Assembly (NCBI GenBank): GCA_945879625.1
Contig: CAMCVA010000002.1
Coordinates: 124,001-188,000, forward strand
Origin: Flavobacterium psychrophilum
GTDB lineage: Bacteria > Bacteroidota > Bacteroidia > Flavobacteriales > Flavobacteriaceae
Length of the DNA: 64,000 nt
Direction: 5' to 3'
The first letter of the stretch is position 1. The number at the start of each line of letters is the position of its first letter. The translations under genes were made by a program, and so were the position numbers. This document shows, in pieces, positions 35,503-44,020 of the stretch. A model generated the notes under the pieces. It saw only the letters and a list, made by a program, of their open reading frames with translations. It did no database searches and was not told the DNA's origin.

Positions 35503-37909
35503 AGTTAGCGAGGATCCACATATGGCCAGATCGCAACCCATTTGATTTGGCTTCCAGTATAATTTTGCCCGGAGTTTTGCCTGCTTGAATAATCACTTGG
35601 CATTTTCCGTTAAAGGCATTGCGTTGCCACATTCCATCGGCGCATTTATCTGGTTCATGCGAACTCGGGTCGCCATTGCCTACGCCAATTATTTTAGCGT
35701 CACCAGAAATTGTGAATTGTATGGTGTTGTTAGCATCTGGAACCTCTTTATATTCACTGTCAAGGAATGAAACATTAACTACAGTTCCATCAATCCCGTT
35801 GGCTTTTACCGCTTCTTTATCGGGAGTTAGCACAATTTGATCAGCCTGTTTTGTGGTTTCAACTTTTGTCATTAACGTTTTGCCTTTTTTGTGCGCAATC
35901 GCTTGTAAGGTTCCGGGTTCATAGATGACTTCCCATTGCAAATGACCGTTTCGAGGCATCACTTTTTTGCCTAAGCTTTTCCCGTTTAAAAATAACTCGA
36001 CCTCATCGGCATTAGAGTTTACCCACACATCAATGGGTTTGCCCAATTTATCGGGCCAGTTCCAATGCGGTGAAATGTGCAATACATCTTTATCAGTCCA
36101 CCAGCTTTGGTAGTAATAATAAATGTTTTTGGGAAATCCACACACGTCCATGATGCCAAAATGCGAATTGATGTTGGGCCATTTAAATGGGGTAGGTTCT
36201 CCGCGGTAATCAAAGCCAGTCCACACAAATCCGCCCAACCAATAGTTGTTTTCGGCGGCGAGTTTCCACCAGGTTTCGGCTTTACTTGCCCACCAAGGAA
36301 AAGTAATGTCCTGGTCGGGAACGTAAGCGCGTAGGTCATCTTTTTCGTAAATACCCCGCGTGGTAACTGTACTACCCATTTCGGTACCCAGCAGCGGTTG
36401 TTGCGGATGATCCCGGTGGTAATCGGCTACGGCATATTCTCGGTAATTGAATCCGCGAATGGGGATAACCTCGTTTACGCCTGCAAAATCATTGCCCATG
36501 TCGGCCGCATAGGTGCTGGTTCGGGTGGGGTCTAGATCTTTTTGGATGGCCAAAAGGGTTTGTGCAATTTTTTTGCCATAGTTGTTGCCTTGAATATTTT
36601 GTTCTTCATTGCCAATGGACCACAAAAACACCGAAGCATGGTTTCGGTCGCGTTTGATGAGTCGTTCAAATTGGTCTATGTACTCGGGGCTGCTGTTTAG
36701 TAAACGTTGTTCATCAATAACCAGCATGCCCAAGCTGTCACAGGCTTCTAGCAATTCAGGAGTTGGCGAATGATGACTGGTTCGGTAGGCGTTGCATCCC
36801 AATTCTTTGAGCAATTTTATGCGGTAATGTTGCATATAATCGGGCAAGGCACTGCCCAATCCGGCGTGGTCTTGGTGGTTGTTGGTGCCTTGAATTTTGA
36901 TGGGTTTGTCGTTTAAGAAAAATCCTTTTTCCGCATCAAATTTCACCGTTTTGATGCCCAATCGGGTTTTGGTTTGGTGCACGATTTGATTGCCCATTTT
37001 TACCACGGCAAGTACGTTGTACAAATACGGGTCATCCACCGACCATAAGTGGGCGTTAGTTAAGGTGATTTTTTGTTTTATAGTGTTGTTTTTTCGGCCG
37101 CCTAGGTTGATTTTTTGCTCCGAAGTTTTAACCAAAACCTTTCCGTTTCGGTCGGTTAAGACGGCATAGACACCTGCTATTGATTTGCTCAACTTGTTGT
37201 TTTGTACAGTGGTTTCAATAGTAACTACAGCATTTTTGTCTTTGATTGCTGCGTGAACATACAGTCCGTCTTCGGGAACATGCAGTTTGTTGGTGATGTT
37301 GAGCCACACGTGACGGTAAATTCCGGCGCCTTCATAAAACCAACCTTCGGCTTGTGTGGCATCTACGCGAATCACAATTGTATTTTCAGCATCAACATTG
37401 ATGTAATCGGTTACGTCATAGGAGTTGCCCAAGTATCCACTAAAGTTGGTGCCCACATAAAACCCATTGATCCAAATGGTAGCATTTCGGTAGATGCCGT
37501 CAAATTGCAATTCAAAGCGATTATCCGCTTCTTTTTTGTCTACACTAAAATGCTTTCTGTACCAGCCAATACTGGTTTCGGGATAGGCACTGCCAACCGG
37601 TTTATAGCCATGGGAATCCAGCTCGTGCGTGCTTGATTCAACAAATGGAAGTTCAACCACCCAATCGTGTGGCACATTAATTTTACGCCATGTGGTATCT
37701 ATAAATTTTGGACTTACTACAGTTGTCTCATACACATTTGATTTGTGAAACAAGAGTTTGTTTCCAAAATCAAAGTCTTTATTTGGATTGGCGGCGTGTC
37801 CAAAATGAAATCGCCAATCGGCATCGAGACTTATTTTTTGCTGCGCCGAACACAGGCAACTTAGAGCCAAAAATAAAGCAATGATGTAGGGTTTACGTAG
37901 CTGTTTCAT
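35501..37909 (-). CDS. glycoside hydrolase family 2 beta-galactosidase, secreted
   Basis: 802 residues. Signal peptide 1-22 (ending LCSAQQ). Sugar-binding jellyroll (~30-210), Ig-like domain (~212-322), TIM barrel (~325-600) with acid/base E435 in SIGNEEQ and nucleophile E510 in LLGTEMGST, then C-terminal Ig-like domains including a DUF4982-like part (~600-802). The motif GTNNHQDHAGLG and RTSHHSPTPELLEACD are GH2 marks. It should remove terminal beta-galactose from oligosaccharides. As last gene of an operon with two GH53 endo-galactanases and GalM, it likely trims galacto-oligosaccharides in the periplasm. Confidence 0.92.
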   Translation of the reverse strand: MKQLRKPYIIALFLALSCLCSAQQKISLDADWRFHFGHAANPNKDFDFGNKLLFHKSNVYETTVVSPKFIDTTWRKINVPHDWVVELPFVESSTHELDSHGYKPVGSAYPETSIGWYRKHFSVDKKEADNRFELQFDGIYRNATIWINGFYVGTNFSGYLGNSYDVTDYINVDAENTIVIRVDATQAEGWFYEGAGIYRHVWLNITNKLHVPEDGLYVHAAIKDKNAVVTIETTVQNNKLSKSIAGVYAVLTDRNGKVLVKTSEQKINLGGRKNNTIKQKITLTNAHLWSVDDPYLYNVLAVVKMGNQIVHQTKTRLGIKTVKFDAEKGFFLNDKPIKIQGTNNHQDHAGLGSALPDYMQHYRIKLLKELGCNAYRTSHHSPTPELLEACDSLGMLVIDEQRLLNSSPEYIDQFERLIKRDRNHASVFLWSIGNEEQNIQGNNYGKKIAQTLLAIQKDLDPTRTSTYAADMGNDFAGVNEVIPIRGFNYREYAVADYHRDHPQQPLLGTEMGSTVTTRGIYEKDDLRAYVPDQDITFPWWASKAETWWKLAAENNYWLGGFVWTGFDYRGEPTPFKWPNINSHFGIMDVCGFPKNIYYYYQSWWTDKDVLHISPHWNWPDKLGKPIDVWVNSNADEVELFLNGKSLGKKVMPRNGHLQWEVIYEPGTLQAIAHKKGKTLMTKVETTKQADQIVLTPDKEAVKANGIDGTVVNVSFLDSEYKEVPDANNTIQFTISGDAKIIGVGNGDPSSHEPDKCADGMWQRNAFNGKCQVIIQAGKTPGKIILEAKSNGLRSGHMWILAN

Positions 37910-37915
37910 AAGGCA

Positions 37916-38950
37916 TTAATTTTCTTTAAACGCGTTTAGTGCGGGAGAGGGTTTGCCATCGGCTTGCCAGGCGCTCAGGCCATATTGGCTCCAACTTCTG
38001 GCGCCTTGGGGTTCCCAATACAACACACCCAGTCCTTTATTATTGGGCACATTTTTTACCGCCTTGATTGTGGCAACAAGCAATTCGTAGGTGTTTTGCA
38101 CTTTATCGTCTTCACCGCCCACTTCTACAATCATCACTTCTTTGCCGTAACGTTCGGCCATATCGTTGAGGTTGGCTTGCAAATCGGCGATGGTTTCGGT
38201 ATAGTCCTTTTTAATCCAATAGGGATAATACGACAAGCCAATTACATCGTAGCGCACCTTTTGAGCCGTAGCGTTATCAAAAAATCTTCTAAACTTTTCG
38301 TTGTTGTTGCCTTCGTCGACATGCACAATTACTTTGATGGTTTGATCAACTGCTTTTACCGCATCAAATCCCTTGTTTAGCAATTGTCCAAGTTGATTCC
38401 AGTGGTCGGTACTGCCATCAGGCCAAAGCATACCTCCGGGAATTTCGTTGCCCACTTGCACCCATTCGGGATTTACACCGGCTAATTTTAGCGCTTGAAT
38501 CACATCAAATGTATGTCCATAAACTTCGTTGAGCAGTTCGGGAAAAGCCAAGTTCTCCCATGCTTTGGGCTTGTTTTGCTTAGAAGGATCGGCCCAAGAA
38601 TCGGAGTAATGAAAATTAATCATGATTCGAAAACCCATTTTTTGTGCGCGCAAGGCCATAGCTATGGTTTCGGCTTTGCTGCAATGCCCACTGGCTTTAT
38701 CGTCTGATGGATTTACAAAAACTCGAAGCCGAATGGAATTCATGCCCCGGTCTTTGAGCAATTGCAAGCACTCTTTTGGACGGCCATCGGCATCATAAAA
38801 AGTATAGCCCGTAGCTTCCATTTGCGGCAACCAGCCCACATCGGCTCCTTTGGCAAATGCTTGAATCGCTTGGGTTTGGGCAAAAATTGGCAAGTAAAAT
38901 ACGGCAATACACAGCACGCTAATCAACCGAACTAGTTCTGTTTTTTTCAT
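37916..38950 (-). CDS. GH53 arabinogalactan endo-beta-1,4-galactanase, secreted
   Basis: 344 residues, signal peptide 1-24 (PIFAQTQ). Acid/base E169 in WVQVGNEIPGGMLWPDG and nucleophile E276 in VMIVEVGGED. The family start FAKGADVGWLPQMEATGY, the NSIRLRVFVNP block and NFHYSDSWADP are present. It cuts beta-1,4-galactan side chains of pectin. Six nt separate it from the GH2 gene and six from the lipoprotein GH53, so it is the third gene of the operon. The signal peptide suggests a periplasmic enzyme. Confidence 0.93.
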   Translation of the reverse strand: MKKTELVRLISVLCIAVFYLPIFAQTQAIQAFAKGADVGWLPQMEATGYTFYDADGRPKECLQLLKDRGMNSIRLRVFVNPSDDKASGHCSKAETIAMALRAQKMGFRIMINFHYSDSWADPSKQNKPKAWENLAFPELLNEVYGHTFDVIQALKLAGVNPEWVQVGNEIPGGMLWPDGSTDHWNQLGQLLNKGFDAVKAVDQTIKVIVHVDEGNNNEKFRRFFDNATAQKVRYDVIGLSYYPYWIKKDYTETIADLQANLNDMAERYGKEVMIVEVGGEDDKVQNTYELLVATIKAVKNVPNNKGLGVLYWEPQGARSWSQYGLSAWQADGKPSPALNAFKEN

Positions 38951-38956
38951 GATGAA

Positions 38957-40048
38957 CTAATTAAACACAGCCATAACCGGCAAGGCGTTGAGGTTAAAAT
39001 CCCATAGGGCTTGGTTTTCAACAGGCGATCCGTTGGTGGCCTGAGTACCACGAAACGCTACCCATTCGCTGCCCCAATACGAAAAACCAATTCCGTTTGT
39101 CGAAGATTCTAGCATCACCCGAATTGCCGTGAGGTAGTTTTTTTGTCCCAAGTTTGATGCGGGATAAGCCGGAATCAATTGGTTACTTAGTCCCATGATG
39201 TTGTTTGTCCAATCATTCCAACCCAAAGTAAATGGGTAGGATGTTTCGGCAATCAGTACTTTTTTGTTGTAGGCCTGACTTAGTTGGTTGATGGTAGTTG
39301 ATAGAACAGCTAAACTTTGTCCGTGCCAAAGCGGGTAATACGACAATCCAATGTAATCATAATCAATGTTTTGCACCTTTGAATAATACCAATTGGCACC
39401 CGAATTTCCAGCATAATGCAACATGATTTTGGTTTTAGGCGATTGCGAACGGATTACTCCAACAGCTGCTTGTAGCAACTGGAGGTATTGTGCTTCGTTG
39501 GTTGATAATTTGCCTTGGGGGTATAAAAATCCGTCGTTGGTTTCGTTGCCCACTTGGTAAATGTCGGGCTGTATTTCATTTACTACCAAGGCCGTGTAAT
39601 TGACCACCGCAACTGTCAATTCTGAAAAACTCAAATTGGCCCATTCGGCTGGCTTGCTTTGTGCACCCGGATCGGCCCAGGTGTCTGAATAATGTACCGA
39701 AAGCCATATTTTAAAGCCCATTGCTTTGGCGCGCAAAGCCAAGGCTTTTACTTCGGGCAATCCACAATGGCCATCACTTGGGTTTTTCCACAACCGAATG
39801 CGTATGGTGTTACAGCCCGCTTTTTTGAGTGTTAGTAAAGCATCTTCGGGCTGGTTGTTGCTTTTGTATACCGTGCCTTCGCTTTCAATTAATGGCAAAT
39901 ACGACATGTCGGCGGCTTTGATTAAACTTTTTGCCGTAATGGGTCGTGTGGGTTTTATGGAGTTGTTAGTGGCTGGATTTTCTGTGTTTGTACACGAAAT
40001 CAAAAGCATAACAAAAGAAATTCCAAGCAGGATTTTGGTGATTTTCAT
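38957..40048 (-). CDS. GH53 endo-beta-1,4-galactanase, lipoprotein
   Basis: 363 residues. Lipobox LISC with lipidated Cys19, then a Thr/Asn/Pro-rich linker (20-38) and the GH53 barrel: E169 in IYQVGNETNDGFLYPQG and E268 in VLIAETSYPF; VHYSDTWADPGAQSKPAEW is typical. A lipidated GH53 next to a soluble one is the usual surface/periplasm division in Bacteroidota galactan loci: the lipoprotein cuts long chains outside the cell. It overlaps galM by 4 nt (ATGA). Confidence 0.93.
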   Translation of the reverse strand: MKITKILLGISFVMLLISCTNTENPATNNSIKPTRPITAKSLIKAADMSYLPLIESEGTVYKSNNQPEDALLTLKKAGCNTIRIRLWKNPSDGHCGLPEVKALALRAKAMGFKIWLSVHYSDTWADPGAQSKPAEWANLSFSELTVAVVNYTALVVNEIQPDIYQVGNETNDGFLYPQGKLSTNEAQYLQLLQAAVGVIRSQSPKTKIMLHYAGNSGANWYYSKVQNIDYDYIGLSYYPLWHGQSLAVLSTTINQLSQAYNKKVLIAETSYPFTLGWNDWTNNIMGLSNQLIPAYPASNLGQKNYLTAIRVMLESSTNGIGFSYWGSEWVAFRGTQATNGSPVENQALWDFNLNALPVMAVFN

Positions 40049-41091
40049 GAGCTGATTTTTTGAAATTTATAGCAAGTATGTTGTTGGTAACGTTCTCCTT
40101 TTTTTAGTACAGCATTCGGAAAATGCGCATGATTTGGTGCATCAGCATAATTTTGTGTTTCAAAACAAATGCCACTACCGGCGTGGTAATGCACGTTTTC
40201 TTTTCCAACTATGGCATTGAAGCAATTGCCGCCCACATAGATATGAACAGCAGGTTGATCGGTATACACTTCCATTTGAAGCTCAGTAACGGTACTGCTC
40301 AAAGTGGCAGCTACCGAATCATTTTGCCTTAAAACAAAGCTGCTGTCAATTTCTTGGGGGCACTTTTGGGCAGGATCAAATTTAAACGGATGATTGGTCA
40401 AGTCGGTAAACAAACCGGTAGGGATGTTATTGGGTGTTGTAGCCACAATTACATCCGAATTGACAAATACGTATTGGTTTTTGAGGTCGGCCTGTTGACC
40501 TTCTAGATTGAAATAACTGTGGTGCGTTAAGTTGATGATGGTATCTTCATCGGATGTAGCTTGATAATACAACTGGATCTCGTTGTCATCGGTTAGGGTA
40601 AAGCGAAGAGACACCGACATATTTCCAGGAAAATGCTCTTCATTGTTTACACTCAGGTAGGTGAATGTGAGCGAATTTGCGTTTGACGAGGCTTCTTCTT
40701 TGGTCCAAACTGCTTGGCTAAAGCCCACAATTCCGCCATGCAAGGCATGTTCATTGTTGTTCTTGTTGAGTTGAATTTTCTTTCCATTCAAGAAAAACAA
40801 ACCTTGGTTTATTCTTCCTGCATACCGACCAACGGTTGCGCCAAAATAGGGTCGGGCTGGTGAAGCAAATGAGTCGATGTAGTGTTGTAGCGTATCAAAA
40901 CCCAGCACAACATCAAGTAGTGTTCCATTCTCTAGCGGAATTTTGATGGCTGTAATGGTCGCACCGTAATCGATGAGGTGCAATTCCATGCCGTTTTTAT
41001 TCACCAACCGATGTTTGTAAACGGGCTTGCCATCGGGCGTAGTCCCAAAAAACTGAGAGGAAGCGAGTGGCTGTGCGTGAGGATTAGTCAT
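40045..41091 (-). CDS. galM: aldose 1-epimerase (mutarotase)
   Basis: 348 residues. Family motifs: HLIDYGATITAIKIP, RYAGRINQGLFFLNGK, HALHGGIVGFSQAVW (active-site His), NLTHHSYFNLEG (second His) and the catalytic Glu in GICFETQNYADAPNH. No signal peptide, so cytoplasmic. It converts beta- to alpha-galactose ahead of galactokinase. It is the first gene of the galactan operon. CAAATATA at 41125-41132 reads TATATTTG (-7), 34 nt before the start. No susC/susD pair, galactokinase or sensor accompanies it. Confidence 0.93.
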   Translation of the reverse strand: MTNPHAQPLASSQFFGTTPDGKPVYKHRLVNKNGMELHLIDYGATITAIKIPLENGTLLDVVLGFDTLQHYIDSFASPARPYFGATVGRYAGRINQGLFFLNGKKIQLNKNNNEHALHGGIVGFSQAVWTKEEASSNANSLTFTYLSVNNEEHFPGNMSVSLRFTLTDDNEIQLYYQATSDEDTIINLTHHSYFNLEGQQADLKNQYVFVNSDVIVATTPNNIPTGLFTDLTNHPFKFDPAQKCPQEIDSSFVLRQNDSVAATLSSTVTELQMEVYTDQPAVHIYVGGNCFNAIVGKENVHYHAGSGICFETQNYADAPNHAHFPNAVLKKGERYQQHTCYKFQKISS

Positions 41092-41192
41092 CGATTTTAC
41101 TGGTTTTTATAGAAAACAGAGAGTCAAATATAAGCAAATCATCTTGTAGGTGGAAAAGGCGGTTAAGGAGAGATAAGAGATGGTGCTAAGAA

Positions 41193-41208
41193 TCCCGACG
41201 CTTCGGGA
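41193..41208. repeat. TCCCGA palindrome, copy 1
   Basis: TCCCGACGCTTCGGGA. Seven copies of the pattern TCCCGANGNNTCGGRA occur between 41193 and 44170, only in spacer DNA. Arms TCCCGA/TCGGGA flank a 4-nt centre; usually followed by CCAA and often preceded by AATTCCAA. A slightly degenerate copy is at 41555-41570. Confidence 0.75.
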
Positions 41209-41339
41209 CCAATTCTGAAATTCCAAACACCAAAATTCTGTAATATAGTATGAACGGCTGTTAGCTGTCAGCCACGAATGCACGAATTGTTTAAATTCCA
41301 ATTCTGAATTTCCAAATTCCAACAACTATTAAAGCACCA

Positions 41340-41527
41340 CCGAAGACTTCTCCGACCATTGGATTTGGCAGGCTAGTATCAAAAAGGAGAAACTTCCGTA
41401 AAGAAACTCGAACTGTTTGACCCGCTTTAGCGAGGGAGTTTTTGAGTTTTAGGAAGTGAGCCTATTTTGATCGCCGAAAATCCCAGGTCTTGATTTTTTG
41501 TTTCTTTTTCATCAAGGAAAAAGAAAG
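41340..41527 (+). repeat. structured repeat element, left copy (upstream of umuDC)
   Basis: It pairs with 43814-43998. Shared blocks: CCGAAGACTTCTCCGACCAT at its 5' end, AACTTCCGT, AGAAACTCGAACTGTTTGA, AGTTTTTGAGTTTTAGGAAG, and GCCGAAAATCCCAGGTCTTG followed by a long T-rich tail. A stem can form: ATCAAAA (41378-41384) with TTTTGAT (41465-41471), ACTTCC (41392-41397) with GGAAGT (41452-41457), AAACTC with GAGTTT, and a tip CGCT/AGCG (41423-41432). The tail contains TTTCTTTTTC and GAAAAAGAAA as a perfect 10-bp hairpin. The non-conserved outer helix and tip differ in the other copy but still pair. I recognise no named family; no convincing ORF. Confidence 0.75.
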
Positions 41528-41595
41528 GATATGATCAACGAGTGTTGATTGTTGTCCCGAAGCTTCGGAATGAATTAAGATGTAATCTAAGAAAC

Positions 41596-41630
41596 ACTGT
41601 AAACTGTCAACCGTTAACTTACAACTTATA
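41596..41630 (+). repeat. heptad tandem repeat, ACTNNNA type
   Basis: Five 7-nt units in register: ACTGTAA, ACTGTCA, ACCGTTA, ACTTACA, ACTTATA. The AC at each unit start is invariant while other bases drift. Confidence 0.75.
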
Positions 41631-41632
41631 AA

Positions 41633-41766
41633 ACACACCCCCAGCCCCTCTCAAGAGGGGAGTTTGGCGAAGTATACTAAGAACGGCTGTTAGTTATTAG
41701 CCACGAATGCACGGATTATAAAAATTCCAATTCTGAAATCCCAATCCCGAGGCTTCGGGACCAAAC
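41633..41766 (+). repeat. composite spacer repeat block, copy before umuDC
   Basis: Order of words: ACACACCCCCAGCCCCTCTC and AAGAGGGGAGTTTGGCGAAG, ATACTAAGAACGGCTGTTAG, TTATTAGCCACGAATGCACG, ATTCCAATTCTGAAATCCCA and palindrome TCCCGAGGCTTCGGGA (41745-41760). The same words in the same order occur at 44021-44174. Inside, CCCTCTCAAGAGGGG is an inverted repeat. Confidence 0.75.
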
Positions 41767-41883
41767 TGCGGCTTTGATACTGAATTTTTCAATCATTCAA
41801 TCTTCTATACCAATTTTCAAATCTCCAAATTTTCGAATTTTCAAATCCCAAAACCTCCCGCTCTTTCCCTATCTTTATACCCC

Positions 41884-42333
41884 ATGAAACTACGCCCGAT
41901 ACACCAAGGTCCTTTGTTGGAATTTTACGCACCCGATTATTCGACAGCGATTGATTTGCCCTATATCGACGCGGGTTTGCGGGCAGGATTCCCGTCGCCG
42001 GCCGATGATTTTATTGAGCTGCGCATTGACATCAACAAAGAATACATCAAAAACCGGGACACCACTTTTTTTGCCCGAGTAAAAGGAAATTCCATGGTGA
42101 ATGCGGGCATTTTTGACGGCGATTTGCTCATCATCGACAAAAGTTTGGAGCCGCAAAACAACAAAATTGCCGTGTGCCAAATAGACGGTGCTTTTACCGT
42201 CAAACGCATCAAAATTGAGCAAGATGTGGTCTGGCTCATTGCCGAAAACGAAAATTACGAACCCATTAAGGTTACGCCCGAGAACGAACTCATGATCTGG
42301 GGAATTGTAACCGCTTCGATCAAGAAATTTTAA
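41884..42333 (+). CDS. umuD: UmuD-like S24 peptidase, Pol V accessory subunit
   Basis: 149 residues. Self-cleavage site A34-G35 in LRAGFPSPADD (Ala-Gly in place of the Cys-Gly of E. coli), catalytic S70 in VKGNSMVNAGIFDGD and K107 in FTVKRIK. No DNA-binding domain, so UmuD not LexA. After RecA-stimulated cleavage it would join UmuC as translesion polymerase V. The leader ATCTTTATACCCC contains TATCTTTA, one mismatch from a -7 element, 14 nt before the ATG; the first 41 nt of the gene and this leader are duplicated at 35449-35502. TAATG couples it to umuC. Confidence 0.94.
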   Translation: MKLRPIHQGPLLEFYAPDYSTAIDLPYIDAGLRAGFPSPADDFIELRIDINKEYIKNRDTTFFARVKGNSMVNAGIFDGDLLIIDKSLEPQNNKIAVCQIDGAFTVKRIKIEQDVVWLIAENENYEPIKVTPENELMIWGIVTASIKKF

Positions 42334-43592
42334 TGTTTGCCCTGGTTGATTGCAATAACTTTTATGCCTCGTGCCAACGCGTATTCGAGCCGCACTTGTT
42401 GGGAAAGCCCGTCGTGATTCTTTCCAACAACGACGGTTGCGTGATTGCCCGATCAAACGAAGCCAAAGCGCTAGGCATTCCCATGGGTGCGCCTGCCTTT
42501 GAGTACAAAAAGTTGTTCGAAGAGCAGCAGGTGTTTGTCTATTCGTCCAATTATGCGCTCTATGGCGACATGAGCAGCCGCGTGATGAATTTACTGGCCA
42601 CCTTTTCGCCCGAAATTGAGGTCTACAGCATAGACGAAGCCTTTTTGAAGTTTAAGGGATTTGAGCATTATGATTTGGAATCCTACGGCAAGCAGATGCA
42701 GCGCACCGTAACCAAAGGCACGGGAATCCCCATTAGCGTAGGGTTTGCACCCACCAAAGCGCTGGCCAAAGTAGCCAATAAAATTGCCAAAAAATTTCCC
42801 GATCGCACGCAAAGCGTCTATGTGATTGACACCGAAGACAAACGCATCAAGGCCCTGAAGTGGACCAAAATAGAAGACGTTTGGGGCATCGGACGGCGGC
42901 ATGCCAAACGACTCCAGCGCCTAAACATTACCAACGCCTACCAATTTACGCAGTTGCCCGACGCTTGGGTGCGCAAAGAAATGGCCGTGGTAGGACTCCG
43001 ACTCAAACGCGAATTAGAAGGAAAACCGTCGCTCGATTTAGAGAAAATAAGTGCCAAAAAAACAATTGCCACCACCCGTTCGTTCGAAAAAATGCATAGC
43101 AAATTGCCCGACATTGCCGAACGCGTGGCCACATTTACCGCCGCCTGTGCCGAGAAATTGCGCCGACAAAACAGCCATTGCAACCTGATTATGGTATTTA
43201 TTCGCACCAATGGTTTTCGGCAAGACCAGCCGCAGTATTCGCGCAACATTGTAATCCAAACCGATTTCCCCACCAACTCGACCATTGAGCTCAATCATTA
43301 CGCGCAAATTGGGCTGAAGGCCATTTTTAAGGAAGGCTATCAGTACAAAAAGGCGGGCGTAGTGGTTATGGGACTCACGCCCAATGCACACACCCAGCTG
43401 TCTTTGTTTGACGCATCCAATCCCAAACACTTGCCGTTGATGGCAGTGGTGGATAAACTCAACCGAAGCTACGGAATCAACAAAGTAAAATTCGCCTCCC
43501 AGTCGCTGGGCCGACAATGGAAAATGCGCCAAGAAAAACTCTCGCCGCGCTACACCACTTCATTTGCTGAAATCATTCAAATTAAGCTGTAA
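42333..43592 (+). CDS. umuC: UmuC-like Y-family DNA polymerase V catalytic subunit
   Basis: 419 residues. Palm motifs: FALVDCNNFYASCQRVF (first Asp), YSIDEAFLKF (second acidic pair), VFVYSSNYALYGDMSSRV. IPISVGFAPTKALAKVANKIAKK and the helix-hairpin-helix VWGIGRRHAKRLQ follow, then the little finger and the UmuC-specific C-terminus (~300-419, including HTQLSLFD, a candidate beta-clamp-binding QLSLF). Full length. It starts inside the umuD stop codon. Confidence 0.95.
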   Translation: MFALVDCNNFYASCQRVFEPHLLGKPVVILSNNDGCVIARSNEAKALGIPMGAPAFEYKKLFEEQQVFVYSSNYALYGDMSSRVMNLLATFSPEIEVYSIDEAFLKFKGFEHYDLESYGKQMQRTVTKGTGIPISVGFAPTKALAKVANKIAKKFPDRTQSVYVIDTEDKRIKALKWTKIEDVWGIGRRHAKRLQRLNITNAYQFTQLPDAWVRKEMAVVGLRLKRELEGKPSLDLEKISAKKTIATTRSFEKMHSKLPDIAERVATFTAACAEKLRRQNSHCNLIMVFIRTNGFRQDQPQYSRNIVIQTDFPTNSTIELNHYAQIGLKAIFKEGYQYKKAGVVVMGLTPNAHTQLSLFDASNPKHLPLMAVVDKLNRSYGINKVKFASQSLGRQWKMRQEKLSPRYTTSFAEIIQIKL

Positions 43593-43642
43593 GCTTTTCG
43601 CCAGGAATGCACAGATTAGAAATTCCAATAACGAAATTCCAA

Positions 43643-43792
43643 TCCCGAAGTTTCGGGACCAAAATTCAGTTGTATATTAAGAACGGCTGATTGCTGATAG
43701 CTGTCAGCTGATAGCATTTAGCCACGAATGCACGAATTATAATCCCGACGCTTCGGGACCAATAACGAAATTCCAATCCCGAAGCGTCGGGA
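43643..43792. repeat. three TCCCGA palindromes downstream of umuC
   Basis: Copies at 43643-43658 (TCCCGAAGTTTCGGGA), 43743-43758 (TCCCGACGCTTCGGGA) and 43777-43792 (TCCCGAAGCGTCGGGA), each followed by CCAA. The centres differ, and the third is the reverse complement of the second, so orientation is free. Confidence 0.75.
43685..43723 (+). repeat. heptad tandem repeat, AGCTNNN type
   Basis: Units GGCTGAT, TGCTGAT, AGCTGTC, AGCTGAT, AGCATTT, then AGCC, in strict 7-nt register; followed by ACGAATGCACGAATTAT. Confidence 0.8.
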
Positions 43793-43813
43793 CCAATATC
43801 AATAATAGTACCT

Positions 43814-43998
43814 CCGAAGACTTCTCCGACCATAGGATTTGGCAGGGCCGGACCCACTAGGTGAAACTTCCGTGAAGAAACTCGAACTGTTTGAGGCGTA
43901 AGCCGAGTTTTTGAGTTTTAGGAAGTGAGCCACTAGTGGATGGCCGAAAATCCCAGGTCTTGATTTTTTGTTTCTTTTTCATCAAGGAAAAAGAAAAG
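43814..43998 (+). repeat. structured repeat element, right copy (downstream of umuDC)
   Basis: Direct-orientation partner of 41340-41527 with the same conserved blocks. Its helices are GGCC (43846-43849) with GGCC (43942-43945), CCACTAG (43854-43860) with CTAGTGG (43933-43939), ACTTCC (43866-43871) with GGAAGT (43921-43926), and tip GGC (43895-43897) with GCC (43902-43904) around GTAA. The outer helix and tip have entirely different bases from the left copy yet pair, which points to selection on structure, or to independently acquired palindromes. Tail hairpin TTTCTTTTTC/GAAAAAGAAA is kept. Confidence 0.75.
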
Positions 43999-44020
43999 AA
44001 AAATACTTGATTAACCAATA

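Noticed and set aside
35462..35545. Short frame starting like UmuD at the galactan operon end
   Set aside because: Only 13 codons match umuD; the rest is antisense to GH2. Recorded as a duplicated remnant.
41107..41325. Minus-strand frame of 72 codons upstream of galM
   Set aside because: It consists of spacer repeat words and a TCCCGA palindrome and has no protein-like features.
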